A DNA stretch of 64,000 nucleotides from the NCBI RefSeq assembly GCF_018698455.1, contig NZ_JABIOQ010000014.1:17491-81490 (forward strand), in the 5' to 3' direction. Made by a program: the position numbers and the translations under genes. A model generated the notes under the pieces. That model saw only the letters and a program-made list of their open reading frames with translations, did not search any database and was not told the origin of the DNA. This document shows positions 17,468 through 25,490 of this stretch, in pieces. The stretch comes from Sulfurimonas sp. GTDB taxonomy: Bacteria > Campylobacterota > Campylobacteria > Campylobacterales > Sulfurimonadaceae. Position 1 is the first letter of the stretch. Each line of letters opens with the position of its first letter.

Positions 17468-17563
17468 ATACTCTACCTAATAAAAATATAGTAAATTATA
17501 GCACAATTGATTTAAGCTGCCATTAACAGACTGGGTTAAGCCCTTTATCTAAGTCTACAAATC

Positions 17564-17641
17564 CTAGATGTCGTCTATTTTAATAACTCTGTTTCTTCCA
17601 TTGTCCTTTGCTTTGCACTGTCCCTTGTCTCAATTTTTATA
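17564..17641 (-). pseudogene. GGDEF domain C-terminal remnant
   Basis: In the 270-base gap between kdsA and the transporter, the minus strand encodes DKGQCKAKDNGRNRVIKIDD before a stop, preceded directly by a TGA. It resembles the last helix of GGDEF (diguanylate cyclase) domains, which usually reads ADxALYxAKxxGRNRV. No upstream part of the domain is present. The rest of the gap holds nothing recognisable. Confidence 0.4.
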
Positions 17642-17737
17642 GAGCTTTTCCATATTTATCACTTGACAACCTGTTGCTATTAACTGAACATTCTTACTTT
17701 ATACTTCAATCACATTTTTTTCAATAATTTTACTTAA

Positions 17738-18634
17738 TTATTTTGTTTTAGCTACCAGTATTCCCGCAAACACTATTAGCAAAATTCCGAAACTACTAGC
17801 AAGTGATGGAAGAGAATCACCAAGCATAACTCCGACCATAATAGAGAATAAAATATTTGTATAACTCACCGCTCCAACTATTCCTGCCTTTGTCTCTCCA
17901 TAAGCCTTTGTCATTAGAAGCTGAGAGATGGTTGCAAAAACTCCCATGCAGATGACGTAAAACCAAACTATCCCTTGAGGCATAACAAACTCACCTAATA
18001 AAAAATCCAACTCTGGAGCATCTAAATATGGCGATATTAAAAATAAAACTATTGGTCCAATGGTTCCGACAAGCATAAATGAAAGTACAATTGCTCTTGT
18101 GTCATAGTAAGATTTTAACTCTCGTACGGAAGTGTATGCAAGAGCTGCTCCTACACCTGAAAATACCCCTAAAACATCATACTTTGTAAAGCCAAGTTCA
18201 CTAGGTTGAGTTATAAAAAGAATACCTATAAAACCTATGAAAACTGCACCCCAAGCCTTAGCAGATAGTTTTTCTTGTAGAAATAAAAATGCGAAGATTG
18301 CTGTAAAAATAGGTGATGTTTTTGAGTATGTCATCGCATCCCCAAGTGAAATATGTGCGATGTTGTAAAAGAATGCTAAAAGTGCGATAAAACCAATAAA
18401 ACCACGGAAGAAAAGAAGAAGTGGTTTTCCTCCGACATGCCTCATTGGTTTTTTTAAAATTGCAAAACCGACAATAAGTACTCCCGCAATGTTCCTAAAA
18501 AATACAACTTCTAGTGAACTCATACTTACAGATGCTAGTTTGGCAAAAGCACCCATAATCGCAAATGTAAAAGAAGCGATAAGCATATACTTTACACCCT
18601 TGTTCAAGTTTTTAAAATATGTACGACTCATCAC
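17738..18634 (-). CDS. DMT/EamA-family transporter
   Basis: The 298-residue protein has about ten hydrophobic helices in two similar halves, the EamA double-domain plan. Visible elements are the first-repeat GAFAKLASVSMSSLEVVFFR, TSPIFTAIFAFLFLQEKL at the end of repeat one, and YTNILFSIMVGVMLGDSLP in repeat two. Members export amino acids, nucleosides or small metabolites; the substrate is not predictable. GTG at 18634 has a GGAAG site 6 bases upstream; the ATG at 18631 is the alternative. It is divergent from the djlA-like gene with a 100-base promoter region. Confidence 0.88.
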   Translation of the reverse strand: MMSRTYFKNLNKGVKYMLIASFTFAIMGAFAKLASVSMSSLEVVFFRNIAGVLIVGFAILKKPMRHVGGKPLLLFFRGFIGFIALLAFFYNIAHISLGDAMTYSKTSPIFTAIFAFLFLQEKLSAKAWGAVFIGFIGILFITQPSELGFTKYDVLGVFSGVGAALAYTSVRELKSYYDTRAIVLSFMLVGTIGPIVLFLISPYLDAPELDFLLGEFVMPQGIVWFYVICMGVFATISQLLMTKAYGETKAGIVGAVSYTNILFSIMVGVMLGDSLPSLASSFGILLIVFAGILVAKTK

Positions 18635-18736
18635 TAAGTGCTTCCTTTCACTGAACTGTTGCTTCTTGATTCGTAATTATATCTATTTATTTACTTCGAG
18701 TTTGTATACTCTCTTAAACATTTCACAGGATTTCAT

Positions 18737-19492
18737 ATGACAAACATCATAGTACTTGCAATAATCGGATACTTTTTTTACTATATATTTAAAAGTTACT
18801 CAAAGTATACGGACTACTCAAAAGAGGCTTTTAAGAACTTCTCAGTTTCTCACGACTCCCTCAAGCATAGTGAACTTGGCCTTTTTGTAGCATTAGTTGC
18901 TAAAGTTGCTAAAGCAGATGGAAAAGTGGACGCACTTGAAGCAGAACTAGTCAGTATCATGTTTGATGATATCTCAGCAGTTTTTCCTGAGCCAGAAAAA
19001 ACAAAACAAATACTCAAAGATATATTTTCAGAGGAAAAAGGCAGAACAGATAATGTACATACAGTTGCAGATGCATTATCTCAAGCGACTAAACGCAACA
19101 AAGCAAAAGAACAGCAATTTATGGGATTTTTGATTCAACTTGCATTTGTTGATGGAGAGTGTTCTAAAGAAGAAGAGGCCATTTTACAAATAATTGCTGA
19201 GGCCTTAGAATTTGACCCTAATGCATACCATGCTATCTTCGAACAATTTGAAAATATGATAAAAAATGTCCAACCAAAAGCAAGTATAGAAGATGCATAT
19301 AAACTTTTAGGAGTAAATGCTGAAGATGATATGCAAAGTATCAAAAAAGCTTATAGAAAACTTGTTAGAGAGTATCATCCAGATATCATTAAGTCACAAG
19401 GCAAGAGTGAAGAGTATATGAAAGTAGCAACTGCTAAAACACAAGAGATAAATCAGGCTTATGAAATGATAAAAAAGCAAAAAATAAAATAA
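18737..19492 (+). CDS. djlA: DjlA-like membrane co-chaperone (TerB plus J domain)
   Basis: The 251-residue protein has an N-terminal membrane helix (IIVLAIIGYFFYYIF), a central TerB-like helical domain (LGLFVALVAKVAKADGKVD near residue 48, then AFVDGECSKEEEAILQ), and a C-terminal J domain with YKLLGV and the HPD tripeptide in REYHPDII near residue 214. This is the DjlA layout: a membrane-anchored J protein that stimulates DnaK ATPase. An AGGA site precedes the ATG. Confidence 0.9.
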   Translation: MTNIIVLAIIGYFFYYIFKSYSKYTDYSKEAFKNFSVSHDSLKHSELGLFVALVAKVAKADGKVDALEAELVSIMFDDISAVFPEPEKTKQILKDIFSEEKGRTDNVHTVADALSQATKRNKAKEQQFMGFLIQLAFVDGECSKEEEAILQIIAEALEFDPNAYHAIFEQFENMIKNVQPKASIEDAYKLLGVNAEDDMQSIKKAYRKLVREYHPDIIKSQGKSEEYMKVATAKTQEINQAYEMIKKQKIK

Positions 19493-19535
19493 CTTATGGT
19501 AATATTGACTTAACTAAAACTCAAGGATATATAAT

Positions 19536-20117
19536 ATGGTAAAAACACTTTCATCAATCGCATTCGCAGGTTTAATCGCTGCAACACTTACAGGTTGTAA
19601 TGCAGCAGCTCCGGCTCCAGAAGAAACACTAGACGAGCGTTGTCGTAAAGCTGGAGAACTAGTTCCTGAATGGGTATGTTCTTCTAGTATAGAAGGTGCT
19701 ACATATGCAGCTGTTGGTACTGGTAAGTCAAAAATGGCTTCAATGGCTATGAATAAAGCAATGGCTGGTGCTCGTGCTAAACTTGCTTATCAAGTAAACG
19801 TACAAGTAAAAGCGAAACTTGAAGACTTTATGCGTTCAACAGGCAATGGTGATACAGAAACTATAGATGCAGTAACAACTTCAGTAACTAAACAGACTGC
19901 AAAAGTTGATCTTGCTGGTTCAAGAAAAGTAAAAGAATACACTACAAAGAGTGGACATCTTTTTGTTCTAGTAGCTGTTGATGAAAATATCGTTAATAAA
20001 CAAGTAAAGAAATCTGTAGCAGTAGCTTCAAGTCGTAATAACGATGATGCTATGTGGCAACAATTTCAGTCTAAGCAAGCTATGGATAGTCTAGATAAAG
20101 AATTCCCAACTGACTAA
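19536..20117 (+). CDS. LPP20-family lipoprotein
   Basis: The 193-residue precursor has a lipobox (TLTGC near residue 21). It carries the LPP20 pattern: EWVCSS, then a YAAVGTG segment followed by an Ala/Met-rich helix (MNKAMAGARAKLAYQ) and a late strand HLFVLVAVDENIV. LPP20 is a major lipoprotein of Helicobacter, and the fold recurs in outer-membrane-associated lipoproteins of the phylum; its role is structural or unknown. It overlaps the next lipoprotein gene as TAATG, so they form a two-gene unit. Ribosome site AAGGATAT. Confidence 0.85.
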   Translation: MVKTLSSIAFAGLIAATLTGCNAAAPAPEETLDERCRKAGELVPEWVCSSSIEGATYAAVGTGKSKMASMAMNKAMAGARAKLAYQVNVQVKAKLEDFMRSTGNGDTETIDAVTTSVTKQTAKVDLAGSRKVKEYTTKSGHLFVLVAVDENIVNKQVKKSVAVASSRNNDDAMWQQFQSKQAMDSLDKEFPTD

Positions 20118-20503
20118 TGAAATTATTCTTTAGTTCATTAATTCTTTCTTTGCTAGTTATGAGTGGTTGTGCAAACAATCCTCAGCCAGCAGAAAAACAT
20201 ACAAAACCTCTTTGGACAAACAATGGAGAAGGTGCTATCGGAGTTTGTGATTCCCACATCAATGGTAATGCAGCCCAAGAACAAGCAGCTATGGATCGTG
20301 CTTTAGAAAAGCTTGCGAAACAACAAGCAGTAAGTATAAAAACATCTTCATTGTCTTCACAACATGAAAATTCTGGGATGTACAGCTCTGGGTATAACTC
20401 TGCAACAGAGATAAATGCTAATACAAAAATAAATGCTCATATCAAAAAATCTTGGCGAAATCCTAGAAATAACAGATATTATGTCTGGATGGAACTCGAC
20501 TAA
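20117..20503 (+). CDS. Small LPP20-like lipoprotein
   Basis: The 128-residue precursor has a lipobox (VMSGC near residue 17). Its mature part mimics the preceding protein: WTNNGEGAIGVCDSH, then an Ala-rich helix (AAQEQAAMDRALEKLAKQQ), a polar Ser/Asn-rich loop and a terminal strand NRYYVWMELD. It is probably a shorter paralogue acting with its neighbour at the outer membrane (inference). Confidence 0.75.
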   Translation: MKLFFSSLILSLLVMSGCANNPQPAEKHTKPLWTNNGEGAIGVCDSHINGNAAQEQAAMDRALEKLAKQQAVSIKTSSLSSQHENSGMYSSGYNSATEINANTKINAHIKKSWRNPRNNRYYVWMELD

Positions 20504-20530
20504 AAATTCTCTTTTTTTTAAAGAGAATTT
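20504..20530. terminator. Stem-loop after the lipoprotein pair
   Basis: AAATTCTCTTT (20504-20514) and AAAGAGAATTT (20520-20530) form a perfect 11-bp stem around a TTTTT loop immediately after the stop codon. It lacks a T-run on the plus-strand side, and a few Ts follow on the minus-strand reading. It probably ends or stabilises the lipoprotein mRNA. Confidence 0.55.
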
Positions 20531-20611
20531 CTACAACACTCACACAATCAAACCTTATTTTAGCTATAATTTCAAATAATATATAAATTATCTACTTAAT
20601 CAAGGTTCCCC

Positions 20612-22105
20612 ATGAAAAAAATTGCTATTATCGGTCGTCCAAATGTTGGAAAAAGCTCTCTTTTTAATCGTCTTATAAAAAAACGTGATGCTATAACTGC
20701 GGAGATTGCTGGTACAACTCGTGATGTTAAACGCCGAACAGTTACTTTTATAGACAGAGAAGCAATGCTTCTTGACACTGGTGGACTTGACAAGGGATGC
20801 GAACTTTTTGACAAGATTAAAGAGATGTCAATTAAAGCTGCATACTCTGCTGATATCATTTTATACATGGTTGATGGGAAAAGTATTCCAGAAGATGAAG
20901 ATAAAAAGTTTTTTTATGAACTCCAAGCAATGGGAAAAGATATGGCCCTCGTTGTAAATAAAATTGACAATGATAAAATGAAAGAAAACCTCTGGGATTA
21001 CTATGAGTTTGGAACCGATGCTATTTTTGGAATCTCAGTTGCACACAATAGAAACACAGTAGAGCTTTTAGACTGGATAGCCAGTAAAATTCCAGATAGC
21101 GATATTGTAAAAGAGGAAGAAGAAAAAGAGGAAGAAAAGATTCAAGTTTTCGAGCCAGAAGTAAACGATGAAGACTTTTTTGCTAATGTTGAAGATAGAG
21201 ATAAAGACGATGATGGTTATACTTACTGGGATGAAGATGAAATGGATGGTGTTATTGTTGATGATACAATCTTTGGAAACAACGACCGTATTAAAGAGTT
21301 TGATGAAGAAGATCTTAACCATATTAAAATTGCTATTATCGGTCGCACAAATGTCGGAAAAAGCTCACTACTAAATGCTCTTCTTGGTGAAGAACGTTGT
21401 GTTGTAAGTAGTGTTGCAGGAACAACTATTGACCCTATTGATGAGACTGTAGAGTATAAAGGTAAGCAACTTACATTTGTAGACACTGCCGGTCTTCGTC
21501 GTCGTGGTAAAATTCTAGGTATTGAGAAGTATGCACTTACGCGTACAACAGAAATGCTTGACAATTCAAATATGGCATTAATAGTTTTAGATGCAAGTGA
21601 GCCGTTCATGGACCTTGATGAAAAGATTGCAGGACTTGTTGATAGTAACAGACTATCTTGTATCATAGTTTTAAATAAGTGGGATATTTCTAAACGCGAC
21701 GAGCATGACAAAATCATCAAAGAGGTTCGTGATAGATTTAAATTTCTTGCTTATGCACCTATTTTAACACTCTCCGCAAAATCACATCTAAGAGTTGATA
21801 AGCTTCACGATATGATTTTAGAAATAACTGAGAACTACTCACAAAGAATTCCAACAAGTAAGATAAATGAAGTAATTGAAAAAGCACTTCGTCGCCATAC
21901 ACTTCCAAGTGTAAGCGGACAGGTTATTCGCATCTACTACGGAACACAGTATGAAACGCGACCACCAAAGATAGCGATAGTTATGAATAAACCAAGTGGT
22001 CTTCACTTTACATATAGACGTTACCTTACAAACAAAATGCGCGAAGCATTTAACTTTACAGGAACACCAGTTCTATTTAAAGCGAAAAAACGCGGAGAGA
22101 AATAA
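20612..22105 (+). CDS. der: Ribosome-assembly GTPase Der (EngA)
   Basis: Der has two tandem GTPase domains and a C-terminal KH-like domain and is needed for 50S assembly. Domain 1 shows GRPNVGKSS near residue 8, DTGG and NKID. Domain 2 shows GRTNVGKSS near residue 245, DTAGLRRR and NKWD. The KH-like end includes YYGTQYETRPPKIAIVMNKP. At 497 residues it is somewhat long because of a very acidic linker of about 70 residues (EEEEKEEEK, then many Asp/Glu) between the G domains. Its AAGG site is adequate. It converges on hemJ across a perfect stem-loop. Confidence 0.95.
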   Translation: MKKIAIIGRPNVGKSSLFNRLIKKRDAITAEIAGTTRDVKRRTVTFIDREAMLLDTGGLDKGCELFDKIKEMSIKAAYSADIILYMVDGKSIPEDEDKKFFYELQAMGKDMALVVNKIDNDKMKENLWDYYEFGTDAIFGISVAHNRNTVELLDWIASKIPDSDIVKEEEEKEEEKIQVFEPEVNDEDFFANVEDRDKDDDGYTYWDEDEMDGVIVDDTIFGNNDRIKEFDEEDLNHIKIAIIGRTNVGKSSLLNALLGEERCVVSSVAGTTIDPIDETVEYKGKQLTFVDTAGLRRRGKILGIEKYALTRTTEMLDNSNMALIVLDASEPFMDLDEKIAGLVDSNRLSCIIVLNKWDISKRDEHDKIIKEVRDRFKFLAYAPILTLSAKSHLRVDKLHDMILEITENYSQRIPTSKINEVIEKALRRHTLPSVSGQVIRIYYGTQYETRPPKIAIVMNKPSGLHFTYRRYLTNKMREAFNFTGTPVLFKAKKRGEK

Positions 22106-22116
22106 GAAGAACCTCT

Positions 22117-22138
22117 CTTTAGTGTTTATGCACTAAAG
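22117..22138. terminator. Stem-loop between der and hemJ
   Basis: CTTTAGTG and CACTAAAG form a perfect 8-bp stem with a 6-base loop in the convergent junction, overlapping the last hemJ codons. It can act in both directions, though no long T-run follows. Confidence 0.5.
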
Positions 22139-22554
22139 GGCTTAAAAACAACCATTGCAACAATAATAATCATTAAAATAGTTGGAACCTCATTATACAT
22201 TCTAAAAAATTTACCACTTTTAATACATCTATCTTCTAAGAACTCTTTTCTATACTTATTCATAGAGAAAAAATATACCATCAAAAGAAACACAAAAGTT
22301 ATCTTTGCATGTATCCATCCATTTCCAGCAAAACCATACATATAAGCTAAACCTAATCCACTCACTACACTCGCCCACATAGAAGGTACACCAATGTACT
22401 TATAAAGCTTCATCTCTTGTACTTTTACTACTTCTACGAAACCTTTATTTTCAATATTTTCAGCATGGTACACAAATAAACGCGGTAGGTAAAACAGGAC
22501 TGCGAACCAAGATATAAATGAAATAACATGAAACCATAGTACTAACTCATACAT
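22126..22554 (-). CDS. hemJ: HemJ-type protoporphyrinogen IX oxidase (UPF0093)
   Basis: The 142-residue membrane protein has four helices. The first, MYELVLWFHVISFISWFAVLFYLPRLF (read as separate helix elements), contains the conserved His of HemJ, and a conserved Lys lies in WIHAKITFVFLLM. PRLFVYHAE is also typical. HemJ oxidises protoporphyrinogen IX in heme synthesis, consistent with the many cytochromes here and with hemB at 27.9 kb. An AGGAG site precedes the ATG. Confidence 0.9.
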   Translation of the reverse strand: MYELVLWFHVISFISWFAVLFYLPRLFVYHAENIENKGFVEVVKVQEMKLYKYIGVPSMWASVVSGLGLAYMYGFAGNGWIHAKITFVFLLMVYFFSMNKYRKEFLEDRCIKSGKFFRMYNEVPTILMIIIVAMVVFKPFSA

Positions 22555-22566
22555 TATATAAACTCC

Positions 22567-23175
22567 TTAAAAGTTTTTTTCTAAATAAACAGTGTTATAA
22601 TTTGAGCCACCTTTAGTGACACCATTTATAAGTCCAAATATACCTGAACGATGTTTAAGTGCCCATCCAACATAAGTATTGTGCATCGGTTTATAGTGAA
22701 TCAACCTTCCTAAATCTAAGTCTAGACTTAAGTCAATATAGTTTAAATAGTAAGATTTATTATCACCTATATCCCCTTCTAGCTCTTCAACTGATAAAAT
22801 ATTACTCGTATACGAAGCACCTTCTCCAAAACCAAATCGTATTCTGTTATCTAAAAAGTCGATATTGTAGAACAGTTTTATATAAAGAGTCGCTTCATAA
22901 ACTTTATCACTATGTGCGGGATTTGCACTTTCGTCAAACTCCGCTAATCCACCTCTTAAATATAAATCTAAAGGCTTATCAAATAGCTTGTGTTTAAGTA
23001 AATACCCACCATCAAGTCCAATAACAGTATAGTCGAACTCGTGTAGTTTTGAACCAAAGGATATGATTTCACCGAGTGTACTTGCCGATGCCTTACCATA
23101 TGCTAAACGCATTGAGTAATTATCTTGTGCGATAAGATTTAATGTTAATAATAGTGCTAGTAATAATGTTTTCAA
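22567..23175 (-). CDS. Exported beta-rich protein, paralogue A (possibly PagL-like)
   Basis: The start is a TTG with an AAGGAT site. A signal peptide (KTLLLALLLTLNLIAQ) leads into about 185 residues of alternating beta strands ending in YLEKNF, as in outer-membrane barrels. It is clearly paralogous to the next gene: both share GxDGGYL, RxGFGEG, and KHRSG followed by GGSNYN near the C-terminus. The late His-x-Ser arrangement recalls lipid A 3-O-deacylase (PagL), but the similarity is weak and the call is only a suggestion. Confidence 0.65.
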   Translation of the reverse strand: MKTLLLALLLTLNLIAQDNYSMRLAYGKASASTLGEIISFGSKLHEFDYTVIGLDGGYLLKHKLFDKPLDLYLRGGLAEFDESANPAHSDKVYEATLYIKLFYNIDFLDNRIRFGFGEGASYTSNILSVEELEGDIGDNKSYYLNYIDLSLDLDLGRLIHYKPMHNTYVGWALKHRSGIFGLINGVTKGGSNYNTVYLEKNF

Positions 23176-23184
23176 ATATAATCC

Positions 23185-23805
23185 TTAAAAGTTTTTTTCT
23201 AAATAAATAGAGTTATAGTTCGAACCACCATCAGCTACACCACCATAAAGACCATGAAATCCTGAACGATGCTTAATCAAGTAACCTAAAAATAAATCTT
23301 CCATACTTTTAACACGAATAAGTTTACCAATATCAAAATCATATGAAAACTCTAAGTAGTTAAGAAAGGTTGATTGCTTATCGTTTTCTACTATTGCCTC
23401 TTGTGCTTCTACCCAAGGAACTCTCCCTGCCCAAGAAACACCTTCTCCAAATCCAATCCGAAACTGATTATCAAATAAATTTAGCTTATAGATAATTTTG
23501 ACACAAACAGTACCTTCAAGAAAATCAGCTTGATGATAATTTTCATCAAAGTAACTGATACCACCTTTTGCATAGATATCAAAAGGTAAATCAAATATCT
23601 CTTCTAATACTTTATACCCTCCATCTATTCCATAAACATTAGTTTTAAAAGAGCTAGTATTTAATCCTGTAAAGGTATAGAGTTGATCAAAATCACTCGC
23701 AGAAGATGCACCCCAAAAGGCTCGGACAGAGTATTGATTTTCTTTAGTATCATTAGCATAGCTAATCGTATTAAAAAAAACTAAAATTAAAAAGAGAAGT
23801 TTCAA
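23185..23805 (-). CDS. Exported beta-rich protein, paralogue B (possibly PagL-like)
   Basis: The start is set at the TTG at 23805, which has a CAAGGAAAT site and begins the signal peptide KLLFLILVFFNTISYA; a longer frame would put 12 polar residues in front. The mature protein has about 190 residues and matches paralogue A through VYGIDGGYK, RIGFGEG, KHRSGF and GGSNYN before the final YLEKNF. The 9-base spacing to paralogue A suggests a tandem duplication transcribed together. A role as surface barrel or lipid A modifier is possible but not shown. Confidence 0.65.
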   Translation of the reverse strand: MKLLFLILVFFNTISYANDTKENQYSVRAFWGASSASDFDQLYTFTGLNTSSFKTNVYGIDGGYKVLEEIFDLPFDIYAKGGISYFDENYHQADFLEGTVCVKIIYKLNLFDNQFRIGFGEGVSWAGRVPWVEAQEAIVENDKQSTFLNYLEFSYDFDIGKLIRVKSMEDLFLGYLIKHRSGFHGLYGGVADGGSNYNSIYLEKNF

Positions 23806-23871
23806 ATGGATTTCCTTGAAGAAAGAGAGGCTATATGCCAAAATAGCATATAGTTCTATGTGTTAAGTATT

Positions 23872-24204
23872 TTATGCGTCTAATGTTTCTAGATCTTTAA
23901 CAGAAGTGGCTTTATGAGAAACAACTTTATCATGTAAACGACGAAGTGCTTTATTCCCTTTTTCGATTGCTAAATCTATAGCAGCATCTAGAGAGTCATC
24001 TTTTTGGTTAATAACAACTGGTTGTGCATGAGCGATATGAATATCAAACTCAACATTTACACCTTTTTTCTCAGCAGTAACAACACAGTTAATAGTTGTA
24101 ATATCTAATGAATATTTTGTAAATGCTTCAACAGCACCTTCGATGTGAGCTTTTGCAGCTTCATTTAATGTTATGTCTTTTGCTCTAATTTGTAAGTTCA
24201 TCAT
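23872..24204 (-). CDS. hpf: Ribosome hibernation promoting factor (short HPF/RaiA)
   Basis: The ATGATG at 24204 is preferred because it follows AAAGGA. The 110-residue protein has the HPF fold signatures: MNLQIRAKDITLNEAAKAHIE, a VEFDIHIAHAQ strand, and DDSLDAAIDLAIEKGNKALRR with the basic helix that enters the decoding site. It is the short type without the C-terminal dimerisation domain. It is transcribed away from trpS. Confidence 0.88.
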   Translation of the reverse strand: MMNLQIRAKDITLNEAAKAHIEGAVEAFTKYSLDITTINCVVTAEKKGVNVEFDIHIAHAQPVVINQKDDSLDAAIDLAIEKGNKALRRLHDKVVSHKATSVKDLETLDA

Positions 24205-24277
24205 AAGTCCTTTGTCTTGAAGTATCTCTGACACCTCTGTATATAGTTATATAATAACAGAATAAAGCTGAAATTGG

Positions 24278-24283
24278 TATAAT
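24278..24283 (+). promoter_or_regulatory. TATAAT -10 box for trpS
   Basis: GG-TATAAT-TCTC lies 29 bases before the trpS ATG, with no -35 element at the usual spacing. Confidence 0.55.
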
Positions 24284-24311
24284 TCTCATAAAAATTTTAG
24301 GATTTGTAATT

Positions 24312-25277
24312 ATGAGAGTATTAACAGGTATTCAGCCATCAGGCGACTTACATATAGGAAACTACTTTGGCTCTATAAAGCAAATGGTAGACGCACAAAA
24401 GGACAGTGACACTTTCGCATTTATTGCAAATTATCATGCTATGAGTAGTGGAAATGGTGGAGAAAAACTAGCTAACCTTACAATGCAAACTGCTACAGAC
24501 TTTTTATCACTTGGAATTGATTCTGAGAAATCAACATTTTGGGTTCAATCTGATGTTAAAGAGGTACTAGAACTTTACTGGATACTCTCTACCTTTACTC
24601 CTATGGGTCTACTAGAACGTGCTCATAGCTATAAAGATAAAACAGCCAAAGGTATCCCCGCGAGCCATTCTCTATTCTCATACCCTGTTTTAATGGCGGC
24701 AGATATACTTCTCTACTCTCCAGAAATTATTCCTGTTGGGAAAGACCAAATTCAGCATGTAGAAATAGCTCGTGACATCGCGACTAAGTTTAACAATGAA
24801 TATGGAGACATTTTAACAATTCCTGAGTTTCAAGTTCAAGAAGATGTGCAGACCGTTCCAGGAACTGACGGACAGAAAATGTCTAAGAGCTACAAAAATA
24901 CAGTAAATATATTTGGTGAAGAGAAAAAACAACTCAAAACAATTAAAAAAATTGTTACTGAAAATGTAGCGATGGAAGAACCAAAAGAATTTGCAACATG
25001 CAATGTTTACAACATGGCAAAACTTTTCTTAGAAGGTGAGAATCTCAAAGCACTTGAGCAAAGATACACTCAAGGTGGAGAAGGTCATGGACACTTTAAA
25101 GTTTATCTTGGTGAAGTTATGTGGGACTACTTTAAAGAGTACCGTGAAAAACGCGACTACTATATGAGTAATCAAAATGAAGTTAGAGAGATACTCAAAG
25201 CAGGAGCTTTAAAAGCAAGTGCTGTCGCACAGCCAATGATGGAAAAGATAAGAATGGCTACTGGGATTAAATACTAA
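24312..25277 (+). CDS. trpS: Tryptophanyl-tRNA synthetase
   Basis: Class I synthetase of 321 residues. The HIGH-like motif is GDLHIGNYFG near residues 12-21 and the KMSKS motif is QKMSKSYKNT near residue 195. Family segments MGLLERAHSYKD and VLMAADILLYSP are present. AGGA precedes the ATG. It stands alone between its promoter and a terminator. Confidence 0.97.
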   Translation: MRVLTGIQPSGDLHIGNYFGSIKQMVDAQKDSDTFAFIANYHAMSSGNGGEKLANLTMQTATDFLSLGIDSEKSTFWVQSDVKEVLELYWILSTFTPMGLLERAHSYKDKTAKGIPASHSLFSYPVLMAADILLYSPEIIPVGKDQIQHVEIARDIATKFNNEYGDILTIPEFQVQEDVQTVPGTDGQKMSKSYKNTVNIFGEEKKQLKTIKKIVTENVAMEEPKEFATCNVYNMAKLFLEGENLKALEQRYTQGGEGHGHFKVYLGEVMWDYFKEYREKRDYYMSNQNEVREILKAGALKASAVAQPMMEKIRMATGIKY

Positions 25278-25308
25278 AAAGTATCTAATTATCTACATCA
25301 AAAACTTT

Positions 25309-25328
25309 AAGGGACATCATGTCCTTTT
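25309..25328 (+). terminator. Terminator after trpS
   Basis: AAGGGAC-ATCAT-GTCCTTT forms a 7-bp stem (one G-U pair) ending in a short T-run, 32 bases after the trpS stop. Confidence 0.6.
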
Positions 25329-25490
25329 AGTAACTTCTTTTGTACTTACATAATAAACTCCCTTATTAACTATTGTTTTTTATATTTAAGGTTTTTATGC
25401 CTATAATGTGTTTGAATAGATAGTTACACTGGGGATTACCATCCTGATACTAATATCGTTCGTATTAGTTCAGATATACAATTAAAATCT

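Noticed and set aside
20772..21720. Antisense and alternative-frame ORFs inside der
   Set aside because: They overlap a clearly coding GTPase gene and have low-complexity composition from its acidic linker.
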